6,030 bases of DNA from assembly GCA_014382645.1 (NCBI GenBank), contig JACNJI010000357.1, positions 1 to 6,030 of the forward strand. The letters are read 5' to 3'. Position 1 is the stretch's first letter, and the number at the start of each line of letters is the position of its first letter. Origin of the DNA: Verrucomicrobiota bacterium (GTDB lineage Bacteria; Verrucomicrobiota; Verrucomicrobiia; Opitutales; Seribacteraceae). Positions 1 through 6,030 of the stretch are shown in pieces. The notes beneath the pieces were generated by a model. The model worked only from the letters and a program-made list of their open reading frames with translations. It was not told the origin of the DNA and did no database searches. A program made the translations under genes and the position numbers.

Positions 1-310
1 CTCTGAGTTCTTGGACGATCTCGATGTTGTACACCTCGCGAACCAATTCAGCAAGGATCGCGGTTTGGTAACCGGAACCGGTGGCAACCTCCAAGACGCG
101 ATCCCCATGCTGAAAGTTTAATGCCTCCGACATGAAAGCAACGACGTTAGGCTGTGAAATGGTTTGTCCGAAGCATATTGAGATGGCGTGATCATCGTAA
201 GATTTGCGACGGCTATTTTCCGGTATGAATAGATGGCGCGGTACCTTTCGCATGGCACTCAACACCCGTTCGTCGTTGAAACCTCGCTCAACGAGTTGTC
301 GCTTTACCAT
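1..310 (-). CDS. pcm: Protein-L-isoaspartate O-methyltransferase, N-terminal part (cut by left edge)
   Basis: This enzyme uses S-adenosylmethionine to methylate the carboxyl group of L-isoaspartyl residues in aged proteins, starting their repair; it is normally cytosolic. I translated the minus strand from the ATG at 310-308 and obtained 103 codons open to the window edge. Family hallmarks are present: an N-terminal helix ending VLSAMRKVPRHLF (residues 17-28), the signature GQTISQP (48-54), and SAM-binding motif I, VLEVATGSGYQ (72-82), followed by AILAELVREVY and the acidic post-I strand IEIV. The start is well fixed, because an in-frame TGA lies two codons upstream, but no strong Shine-Dalgarno sequence is visible. 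The family is usually about 205-220 residues, so roughly half is missing beyond position 1. Two small departures are Ala76 where motif I usually has Gly, and Cys46 two residues before GQTIS. tRNA-Gly lies 98 bases upstream on the same strand, so co-transcription is possible. Confidence 0.93.
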   Translation of the reverse strand, partial: MVKRQLVERGFNDERVLSAMRKVPRHLFIPENSRRKSYDDHAISICFGQTISQPNVVAFMSEALNFQHGDRVLEVATGSGYQTAILAELVREVYNIEIVQELR

Positions 311-342
311 TATTCACGATCATCGAAATGTGTGCTGTAATT

Positions 343-368
343 ACTTTCCACGGATGGTGTGGAAAAGT
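343..368. repeat. Inverted repeat upstream of pcm
   Basis: The arms TTTCCAC (345-351) and GTGGAAA (359-365) are perfect 7-base complements around a 7-base loop, GGATGGT. Pairing extends by two more base pairs (344 with 367, 343 with 368) if A366 is bulged. The repeat lies 33 bases upstream of the pcm start codon, between tRNA-Gly and pcm. No T-run follows it on either strand, so it does not look like an intrinsic terminator. It could be an operator for a dimeric regulator, a leader hairpin in the pcm mRNA, or a processing site between tRNA and mRNA. The function is unknown. Confidence 0.55.
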
Positions 369-391
369 GGTTTGCCCAACTGGCCGAAACC
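363..391 (-). terminator. Possible weak intrinsic terminator of tRNA-Gly
   Basis: Read on the minus strand just downstream of the tRNA, GGTTT (391-387) pairs with AAACC (373-369), and an inner GCC/GGC pairs after a two-base bulge. The stem is followed by AC and then TTTT (366-363). The stem is short, bulged and only moderately GC-rich and the T-run is brief, so termination would be partial at best. Its T-run is also part of one arm of the inverted repeat at 343-368, so the two structures would compete in RNA. It may be fortuitous. Confidence 0.3.
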
Positions 392-408
392 TTTTGATCA
401 CTGCGATG

Positions 409-482
409 TGGTGCGGGCACCCGGGATCGAACCGGGGACACCAGCTTGGAAGGCTGGGGTTTTACCGCTAAACTATGCCCGC
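409..482 (-). tRNA. tRNA-Gly, anticodon UCC, with encoded CCA
   Basis: Reading the minus strand from 482 gives a complete cloverleaf: acceptor GCGGGCA/TGCCCGC (7 bp), D stem GTTT/AAAC around loop AGCGGTA, anticodon stem CCAGC/GCTGG around loop CTTCCAA, a 4-base variable region TGTC, and T stem CCCGG/CCGGG around loop TTCGATC. All stems are fully paired. The anticodon is UCC (450-448), which decodes glycine GGA and, by wobble, GGG. The body is 70 bases, followed by discriminator A at 412 and a genome-encoded CCA at 411-409. The A discriminator is notable, because E. coli tRNA-Gly carries U73. The gene lies upstream of pcm on the same strand and diverges from the macroglobulin gene. Confidence 0.97.
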
Positions 483-499
483 GTTTGAGAAGCTACGAC

Positions 500-527
500 C
501 TTTTAATGGGTTGACTGTGTGGGTCAA
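500..527 (-). promoter_or_regulatory. Putative sigma-70-type promoter for tRNA-Gly
   Basis: On the minus strand, TTGACC (527-522) matches the -35 consensus at five of six positions. A 16-base spacer leads to TAAAAG (505-500), a four-of-six match to TATAAT. The predicted start near 493 leaves about 10 bases of leader before the tRNA 5' end at 482, which is normal for a tRNA gene. Assignment rests on consensus match and position only. Confidence 0.42.
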
Positions 528-581
528 GGTGAATTGATTTCTCAATGAGTGGATTGAACGCTTCGACGGTGTGGGTAGTCG

Positions 582-587
582 TATGAT
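582..587 (+). promoter_or_regulatory. Possible -10 element for the macroglobulin gene
   Basis: TATGAT matches the -10 consensus at five of six positions and would give a leader of about 70 bases before the ATG at 665. No convincing -35 box lies at the right distance: the nearest TTGAAC (554-559) is 22 bases away, which is too far. A second -10-like word, TACAAT (647-652), abuts the Shine-Dalgarno sequence and would leave almost no leader, so I prefer the first. This is a weak call. Confidence 0.2.
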
Positions 588-652
588 TTGCCTGCTTGGT
601 CTTGGTGTGAATCTTGGCGGATGCGGGTTCGCTAGAGTGGAAAACATACAAT

Positions 653-659
653 GGGGGTG
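653..659 (+). promoter_or_regulatory. Shine-Dalgarno sequence deciding the macroglobulin start
   Basis: GGGGGTG (653-659) matches the ideal GGAGGTG at six of seven positions. The GGGGG core ends seven bases before the ATG at 665. A second purine-rich word, GGAG (659-662), is too close to that ATG. The earlier in-frame TTG at 614 and the later ATG at 680 have no comparable site, so the start is placed at 665. Confidence 0.65.
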
Positions 660-664
660 GAGTG

Positions 665-3600
665 ATGAGTAAGAAAACGATGTGGATATTGGCGGGTGCA
701 GCCTTCGCCTTGAACTTGGTGGGTCTCCTATGGATTCGAAATGAGATTGTCGGGCCTGCCGCTCGAATCGAAGCGGAGGAGGAATCTGTCTTGCGAGTTG
801 CGGTTTTCCAACCCGGAGAGGACGAACCGGCAGAGGATGCGGACAAGCTGTTAATCGTATTCAATCGGGAGCTTGTCCCTGCTGCCGAGGTTGGGAAACC
901 GATGGGGTGGCAGCCTTTCTTGGTGGAACCGTTGTCGGAAGGACAATGGCTGTGGAGTCGGACGAACGCGATGGAGTTCCGCCTGAAGAATCCCTTGCCT
1001 GTCGGTAATCGTTTCTCCGCGAAAGCATCGGCTCATTTCGCCAGCCAACTTGGTGAACCCTTAGAAGGGAAAAAGGAATTTTTCTTTAATTCTTCCCCCC
1101 TCCGTGTCGAACATTGCTTGAATCTAGGGCGTATGGACGGCAGGATTCGAATTGAATTTCGCTTCAATCAGGAGGTTGAACCCGATGTTCTTTCCGCAAA
1201 CCTTCAGGCGACTACCCGCGATCCTGCGGTCAAACTCAAGGGGGAAGTTCTCAGTACAGGAATGAATCGCCGGCACATGGTGGCTTTTGAAGAGCCTAAA
1301 GATCGATTCTTGGTAGTGAAGTTGAAGAAAGGAATGGCAGGTGTGAGTGGTCCTCTTGGACTGAAGAACGAATTTGTGAACGAAATCGAGCTTCGTCCCA
1401 CTTTTGCCGCTCTGTCCGCACGTACCCCTTGGCGCTGGAGGACGGAGGAAAAAACTTCGGTCGAGCTAAGGTTTAACGAAATGCTCGATCCGTTGCAGAC
1501 CATGCCCCGCATTTCGGTAACTCCAAAAGTAGAGGGAGTCACCTCAACCCTTTCTCGATATGGCATTCGCCTTCATGGTGCATTTGATTCTCCCATGCGG
1601 CTCTATCTCGCCAGAATCGAGGGTGATGTAAGATCATTCGACGGGCAGGTATTGCCTGCCGGAACTAAGTTTCGTTTCAAGATGCCCAGCCGTTCGCCGT
1701 CGATAGGTTTCGTTCGGTCTCGGGGTGTCCTTAGCCCAAAGGGCAACCTGAGTCTGGAATTAAAGACCGTTGCCGTTAGCGACGTTCGCCTTTCCGCGAC
1801 CAAGGTGTATCCCAACAATCTTGCAGCTCATCTTCGTGGAGAATCCTTAAGCCGCGTCGGGCGGGAATTGTTCTCCGAGGTGGTGTCCATTGAGGGTAGG
1901 GCAGCCAGTTCGGTAAAAACGACTCTCCTTCGTTTGAGCGACTGGATCGAAAAACCTCTTGGCTTGTACTCCATCCAAGCCGAAGCCGAGAATCGAAGAT
2001 GGACGTCCGACGTCGCCGTCGTCGCCGTGACCGATCTCGCCATCACCACGAAGGCTCATCCTTCAGGCATTCTCACATGGATTACCTCCTTGAGTGAAGG
2101 CAAACCCGTGGCGGGCGTAGAGGTAACCGTCCTTTCTACCAAGAACCAGCGATTGGCTGGGGGAAAGACGGACGAGCGTGGTCTCGTAGAGTTAGACGCC
2201 CCCGCCGACCATCCAGCGGGCGAACCGTGGATTGTCCTTGCGGCGAAGGGCGACGACCTCAGTTTCCGCCGGCTTGACCAACGAAAGTGGGACTTGCCGA
2301 CCGTAAACAAGGATGGGCGTGAACCCCCAAAGGGATTGAACGGGTTTCTGTATGCTGCTCGCGGGATTCGGCGTCCGGGCGACGTGGTGCGGTTGACCGG
2401 GATTGTTCGTGATGATGCCGGTGAAGCTCCCGCTCCGAACATACCTTTTGAGCTTCGTATTTATCGTCCCGACGGCAAATTGGCCAAGACCATGCCCGTT
2501 GGCATGAGCAAGGGCGGAACTTTCCATACGTCCTTTGACACCCCCGAGGAAGCTTGGACGGGGACATGGCGATTCGCACTGTCCTTGCCCGGTTCGGAAA
2601 CGAACATTGCGGAGACAACTACCGGAGTAGAGGCTTTCGTGCCCGTCCGCCTCGAAGTGAAGAGTGAACCGACTCAGTCGTGGTTCGGTCATGACCAACC
2701 TCCCGAGGTTTCGATTTCCGCTCGCTATCTCTTTGGAGTTGCAGGGGCTGACCTGCCGTTTCAAGTCGCGGGAGATTGGTCGAAAGTATCATTCGAGGCC
2801 GTGGGCTTGGAGGATTTTCATTTCGGAGACAAGGACAGTCATGAGAAAATGTCCTTACGCACCATCGATGGGATGACCGACGAAACCGGTTCCGCCAGCG
2901 TGTTCCCTCCGAGTGATCGGTTGTCACCTGGACTCTGGGAGGCCGCCGGGTTCGTTACTGTAAACTCTACGGGCGGCGCTTCCGTGAGCGATCGGTTCAC
3001 CTTGCGAAAACTTGCTGCCTCGCGACTTGTCGGCTTACGCATTGCGAACGGAGGCAAACCGTTGGCGAGCGAGCCGTTTTCGATCGAGTTCGTAGCTGCC
3101 GGTCCGCTTGCAGATGAAGTACCTGTTGGAAACGTCGAAGTCGTTTTGGAAAAGCTGGAAACCGATTGGGTCATGCAACGTGTCGACGAACGCTGGACTT
3201 GGCATCGTCGGGAGGATGCCTTCGAGGTTACCCGGAAGCTAGTTGAAAACGTGGCCGGGGCAGAGGAGGATTTCGCCCGGATCGAGATGACTTGCCCCGA
3301 ACCCGGAACTTGGCGCTTGGTTGTTCGCGATTTAGTCGGTGGAGCGGTGACTAAAATGCGCTTGAACGTCCCTAGGGTGGGGCAACCCATTGCAGCCACG
3401 GGATCTCCTCACCGAGTGGGACTCAGTCTCGACCGTGACTCCTATCGTCCCGGCGAAATGGCTCGTGTGGCAGTGGAAGTGCCGTTTGCGGGCGAATTGC
3501 TTTTGTCTGTTGAGACCGATCACGTAGCTTGGGCGGAAACATTTACCCTTTCGGAATCTCGGGCCGTATTGGAGGTTCCTCTTCCATCACGCATGCCCGG

Positions 3601-6022
3601 AGGTGCTTTTGTTACTGCATCCGTAGTGCGTTCCCTTGACTTTAAGTCTCCTGATTGGAAACCGCATCGGGCATATGGAATGGTGCGCGTGGCTACTGAC
3701 TTTTCCAAAGAGCGCCTCGATGTTGAGTTGGATGTGCTCGACAAGGTGCAGCCGGGAACCGAGGTCACTGTTCGGGCTAAAGTGAAAGCCGACGAATCGG
3801 CTTACGTTCATCTTTGGGCGGTGGATGAAGGGGTTTTGTCCGTAACTGATTACAAGACACCCGACCCGACCGACTTATTCTTCGATCCTTGGCGGGCTAA
3901 GATAGATTCGGGCGACCTCTATCTCGAACTTTTGCCCGACCACAAGAGACCTAGCTCGATGGAGAGATTCGGTGCCGGGGGTGGATCCTCGCGTCGTTCG
4001 CTCGTTAAAGCGAGGTCTCCAAAGACCGTCATTCTCTGGAATGAGTTCGTCCCCTTAGGCAAAGATGGATTCGTGGAATCCAAATTTGCGATACCGTCTG
4101 ACTTTACGGGCGAGGTTCGCTTTATGGCCGTCGCTGTGGCTGGGAACTCGTATGGTTCAGCCGAGAGTTCCATGACGGTGACTTCACCACTTCTGGTGGA
4201 GACCTCTTTGCCCCGTTTCGTCGCTCCGGGCGATAAATTCCTCTCTCCCGTCACACTTTTCAATTCTACCGATGAAGACATTGTGGCTAAAACCGAATTC
4301 ATTCTTTCCGGTCCCGTCCAATTACTCGGTGACTCAAAACAGACTGTTGCCCTTGCTGCGGGTGGTTCAAGTACCATTTGGTTCGAAATGGAAGCCAAAC
4401 GCCGCATGGGTGTTGCACTGGTTTCGGTCAGGGCCTCGGGCCACGGACTGCTTGCAGAAACTAGTGGAACTTTTCCCGTTCGCCCTGCTGCTACCTTGGA
4501 CGCCGCTTACGAAACTTTCGTGATGAATGCCGGCGAGTCGCGGACAATCGAATTGCCCGAACGATTTCTAGCCGACGGAGCCAAGCGCACTGTCACCCTG
4601 TCGGCTTCGCCCGTCACTGACCTGCGACCCGCTCTCGACGACTTACTTGGTTTTCCATACGGTTGCGTGGAGCAGACCACAAGCAAGGTCATGCCATTGG
4701 CGTATGCCGACAAGTTGCTTGGTGGAGGGAAAGCGGAGTTTGCTAAGGAAGCGGTTCTTGCGGGCATCGAGAGGCTTTCCACTATGCAGACCCGCTCAGG
4801 TGGTCTTGCCTACTGGCCCGGTGGTCGAGAGCCAAACCTTTGGGGTACTTGCTATGCGTCGTCCTTTCTAATCGAGGCAAAAGCTGCAGGTCATTCCATC
4901 GACAAAGAATTTATCGATGGGGTGGTTGGCTACTTGCGCGAATCCCTGCGTTCAGGTGAAAACGACTTGCCCGAGCAAGCTTTCATTTGCCAAGTGCTTG
5001 CCACCTTTGGTCAACCGGAAACATCCCGTCAACGCTATCTCCTCGATCAAGTGGGGGTTCTCGACCTTGCCGGTAGGGCCCGTTTGGCAGGGGCATGGTT
5101 GGCGAACGGACGGCCCGACCTCGCCCGCAAGTCGCTTCCAGACGACACTCTTTCCCTAACCGTTTCGCGCACGTTCAAAGGTCGTCTCACCTCACAGACT
5201 GCGGCCGAGTCGGTTCTGCTTTCAGTCCTCCTCGATCTGGACGATCAACACCCTTGGATAAGTGAACTCAAACACCGTATTTTACGCGGGCGTAAGAATG
5301 GTCGTTGGAGGAGCACGTTGGATAATGGCCTTGCCATTGCCGCTCTCTGTAAGCTGCAGGCTTCAGCCGAAAGCAATGCAGGTTCCTTCTCGGGTGAGCT
5401 GATCGGACCTAATGGGACAGTCGTTTCCTTCTCATCGGAGGATACGACCGAAACCTCATTTGTCGGAAGCGGAGAGATTCGACTGTCTCCCGTGGGAGAA
5501 GGGAAACTCTATGTCTCCGTTCTAACCGAGGGTCTCGTTGCTCCCGAATCGATAAAACCCGTTAACGACGGCCTGAAGGTTCTGCGCCGTTGGACTACCG
5601 CCGACGGGAAGGTTCTGCGAGACTGGAAAGAAGAGGGGGGAGATCCCGTGAAAGTGGAGATCGGAGACTTAGTTTGGGTGGAGGTCAAGTTGCAGACTCT
5701 CGACGTGGAGGCTGACAACGTGGCTGTGGTCGATGCGTTGCCGGGTGGATTCGCGGTGGAGAATCCACGTCTGGCGACTTCGGCTATGCGGTCACCAAGT
5801 GAGCCAACCCTTTTTACCAGCCAGCCGGATAGTTCGCAGTTCCTTGATGACCGTGTCATCCTTTTTGCTTCAGCCAAGCATCGTCCGCAAGTTTTTCGAT
5901 ACGCCATTCGAGCAGTGGCGGGAGGAGAATTCCTGCTTCCCCCGGTTCAGGACTCCTGTATGTACGATGAAAGTCAGCGTTCTCTGGGAGGCATGGGTTC
6001 CGTAAAAGTGGCAGTCCGTTGA
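665..6022 (+). CDS. Bacterial alpha-2-macroglobulin family protein, membrane-anchored, thioester-containing
   Basis: This 1785-residue protein belongs to the YfhM/ECAM-like bacterial alpha-2-macroglobulins. Known members are periplasmic traps: a protease cuts a bait region, the protein changes shape and a thioester binds the attacker covalently. Seen here in order: a hydrophobic anchor (residues 6-24) with no lipobox cysteine; three Ig-like units to about 340, marked by FN motifs at Asn67, Asn168 and Asn271; macroglobulin domains with TDLAITTKAHPSGILTW (457-473) and RGIRRPGDVVRLTGIVRD (566-583); the SYRPGE strand (926-931) of the second N-terminal region; AVDEGVLSVTDYKTPDP (1052-1068), a family hallmark; a Gly-Ser-basic bait-like segment (1094-1120); the ILWNEFVPL to PSDFTGEVRF region (1123-1153); thioester CVEQ (1334-1337) in a helical thioester domain with GGLAYWPGG (1379-1387); and a C-terminal domain with DALPGGFAVENPRL (1690-1703). 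It is slightly longer than E. coli YfhM (about 1650 residues), full length and unbroken. An in-frame TTG at 614 would add 17 residues, but the ribosome site favours 665. Periplasmic exposure is inferred. Confidence 0.96.
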   Translation: MSKKTMWILAGAAFALNLVGLLWIRNEIVGPAARIEAEEESVLRVAVFQPGEDEPAEDADKLLIVFNRELVPAAEVGKPMGWQPFLVEPLSEGQWLWSRTNAMEFRLKNPLPVGNRFSAKASAHFASQLGEPLEGKKEFFFNSSPLRVEHCLNLGRMDGRIRIEFRFNQEVEPDVLSANLQATTRDPAVKLKGEVLSTGMNRRHMVAFEEPKDRFLVVKLKKGMAGVSGPLGLKNEFVNEIELRPTFAALSARTPWRWRTEEKTSVELRFNEMLDPLQTMPRISVTPKVEGVTSTLSRYGIRLHGAFDSPMRLYLARIEGDVRSFDGQVLPAGTKFRFKMPSRSPSIGFVRSRGVLSPKGNLSLELKTVAVSDVRLSATKVYPNNLAAHLRGESLSRVGRELFSEVVSIEGRAASSVKTTLLRLSDWIEKPLGLYSIQAEAENRRWTSDVAVVAVTDLAITTKAHPSGILTWITSLSEGKPVAGVEVTVLSTKNQRLAGGKTDERGLVELDAPADHPAGEPWIVLAAKGDDLSFRRLDQRKWDLPTVNKDGREPPKGLNGFLYAARGIRRPGDVVRLTGIVRDDAGEAPAPNIPFELRIYRPDGKLAKTMPVGMSKGGTFHTSFDTPEEAWTGTWRFALSLPGSETNIAETTTGVEAFVPVRLEVKSEPTQSWFGHDQPPEVSISARYLFGVAGADLPFQVAGDWSKVSFEAVGLEDFHFGDKDSHEKMSLRTIDGMTDETGSASVFPPSDRLSPGLWEAAGFVTVNSTGGASVSDRFTLRKLAASRLVGLRIANGGKPLASEPFSIEFVAAGPLADEVPVGNVEVVLEKLETDWVMQRVDERWTWHRREDAFEVTRKLVENVAGAEEDFARIEMTCPEPGTWRLVVRDLVGGAVTKMRLNVPRVGQPIAATGSPHRVGLSLDRDSYRPGEMARVAVEVPFAGELLLSVETDHVAWAETFTLSESRAVLEVPLPSRMPGGAFVTASVVRSLDFKSPDWKPHRAYGMVRVATDFSKERLDVELDVLDKVQPGTEVTVRAKVKADESAYVHLWAVDEGVLSVTDYKTPDPTDLFFDPWRAKIDSGDLYLELLPDHKRPSSMERFGAGGGSSRRSLVKARSPKTVILWNEFVPLGKDGFVESKFAIPSDFTGEVRFMAVAVAGNSYGSAESSMTVTSPLLVETSLPRFVAPGDKFLSPVTLFNSTDEDIVAKTEFILSGPVQLLGDSKQTVALAAGGSSTIWFEMEAKRRMGVALVSVRASGHGLLAETSGTFPVRPAATLDAAYETFVMNAGESRTIELPERFLADGAKRTVTLSASPVTDLRPALDDLLGFPYGCVEQTTSKVMPLAYADKLLGGGKAEFAKEAVLAGIERLSTMQTRSGGLAYWPGGREPNLWGTCYASSFLIEAKAAGHSIDKEFIDGVVGYLRESLRSGENDLPEQAFICQVLATFGQPETSRQRYLLDQVGVLDLAGRARLAGAWLANGRPDLARKSLPDDTLSLTVSRTFKGRLTSQTAAESVLLSVLLDLDDQHPWISELKHRILRGRKNGRWRSTLDNGLAIAALCKLQASAESNAGSFSGELIGPNGTVVSFSSEDTTETSFVGSGEIRLSPVGEGKLYVSVLTEGLVAPESIKPVNDGLKVLRRWTTADGKVLRDWKEEGGDPVKVEIGDLVWVEVKLQTLDVEADNVAVVDALPGGFAVENPRLATSAMRSPSEPTLFTSQPDSSQFLDDRVILFASAKHRPQVFRYAIRAVAGGEFLLPPVQDSCMYDESQRSLGGMGSVKVAVR
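680..736 (+). other. N-terminal signal anchor of the macroglobulin
   Basis: Residues 6-24 (MWILAGAAFALNLVGLLWI) form an uninterrupted hydrophobic stretch after the basic MSKKT, consistent with a Sec-dependent signal anchor oriented with the N terminus inside. No cysteine occurs near it, so there is no lipoprotein signal as in E. coli YfhM. No clear small-residue cleavage site follows immediately, although AARIEA lies some ten residues later. I infer an inner-membrane anchor with the body in the periplasm; a cleaved signal peptide cannot be excluded. Confidence 0.75.
4664..4675 (+). other. Thioester motif CVEQ of the macroglobulin
   Basis: Codons TGC GTG GAG CAG encode Cys1334-Val-Glu-Gln1337, fitting the family motif CxEQ, in which the Cys and Gln side chains form an internal thioester. 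The preceding residues, GFPYG, match the usual PYGC context. All key residues are present, so the trap should be chemically competent. This separates it from the thioester-less bacterial paralogues (MagD/YfaS type). Confidence 0.93.
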
Positions 6023-6030
6023 AAGTGTCC

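Noticed and set aside
204..488. Plus-strand 94-codon ORF ending in GIEPGTPAWKAG
   Set aside because: It is antisense to pcm and to tRNA-Gly; the peptide is the familiar spurious translation of the reverse complement of a tRNA.
614..664. TTG at 614 as the macroglobulin start
   Set aside because: It would place 17 mostly polar and acidic residues before the anchor and has no Shine-Dalgarno sequence; the ATG at 665 has a good one and begins a normal signal-anchor sequence.
493..864. Minus-strand 123-codon ORF covering the intergenic region and the macroglobulin start
   Set aside because: Low-complexity Ser/Thr/Pro/His-rich peptide with no recognisable motif, antisense to the anchor-coding start of a strongly supported gene.
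2192..2764. Minus-strand 190-codon ORF inside the macroglobulin gene (and similar ones at 2839-3399 and 3919-4407)
   Set aside because: Shadow frames of a long gene, with no family motif, and fully overlapped by coding sequence with clear domain hallmarks.
665..6022. A new kind of defence or toxin system encoded by the giant ORF
   Set aside because: The protein has the hallmark motifs of the known bacterial alpha-2-macroglobulin family from end to end, with no added enzymatic or toxin domain that I can see.
1..6030. Mobile element, CRISPR array or prophage remnant
   Set aside because: No transposase or integrase, no regularly spaced direct repeats, and no target-site duplication or tRNA 3'-end repeat was seen in the window.

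Overview
The window holds one very large intact gene on the plus strand, which fills about nine tenths of it, and a short housekeeping segment on the minus strand at the left edge. The large gene (665-6022) encodes a 1785-residue bacterial alpha-2-macroglobulin: a membrane-anchored, thioester-containing protease trap thought to guard the periplasm. It has an N-terminal membrane anchor, tandem Ig-like domains, macroglobulin domains, a flexible basic bait-like segment, an intact CVEQ thioester and a complete C-terminal domain. The next gene lies beyond the right edge, so the usual partner, penicillin-binding protein PbpC, can be neither confirmed nor excluded.

Layout, left to right: positions 1-310 (minus) are the N-terminal 103 codons of pcm, protein-L-isoaspartate O-methyltransferase, cut by the window edge. 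Positions 311-408 are a spacer with a clear inverted repeat and a weaker terminator-like hairpin. Positions 409-482 (minus) are tRNA-Gly(UCC) with an encoded CCA and an A discriminator. Positions 483-664 are the divergent intergenic region, with a plausible tRNA promoter firing leftward and the leader and Shine-Dalgarno sequence of the macroglobulin gene firing rightward. The macroglobulin gene runs from 665 to 8 bases before the right edge.

The organism is a bacterium, and the macroglobulin points to a diderm, because such proteins work in the periplasm. Base composition looks moderate. The A73 discriminator on tRNA-Gly is unlike E. coli and suggests a lineage using the dimeric eukaryote-like glycyl-tRNA synthetase. 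A PVC-group bacterium such as Verrucomicrobiota would fit, but this is a low-confidence guess. pcm (protein repair), the tRNA and the macroglobulin (envelope defence) do not form an evident pathway, and the macroglobulin is transcribed away from the other two. I see no mobile element, CRISPR array, phage gene or clearly new system. The most interesting points are variant details of the macroglobulin and the structured spacer upstream of pcm.
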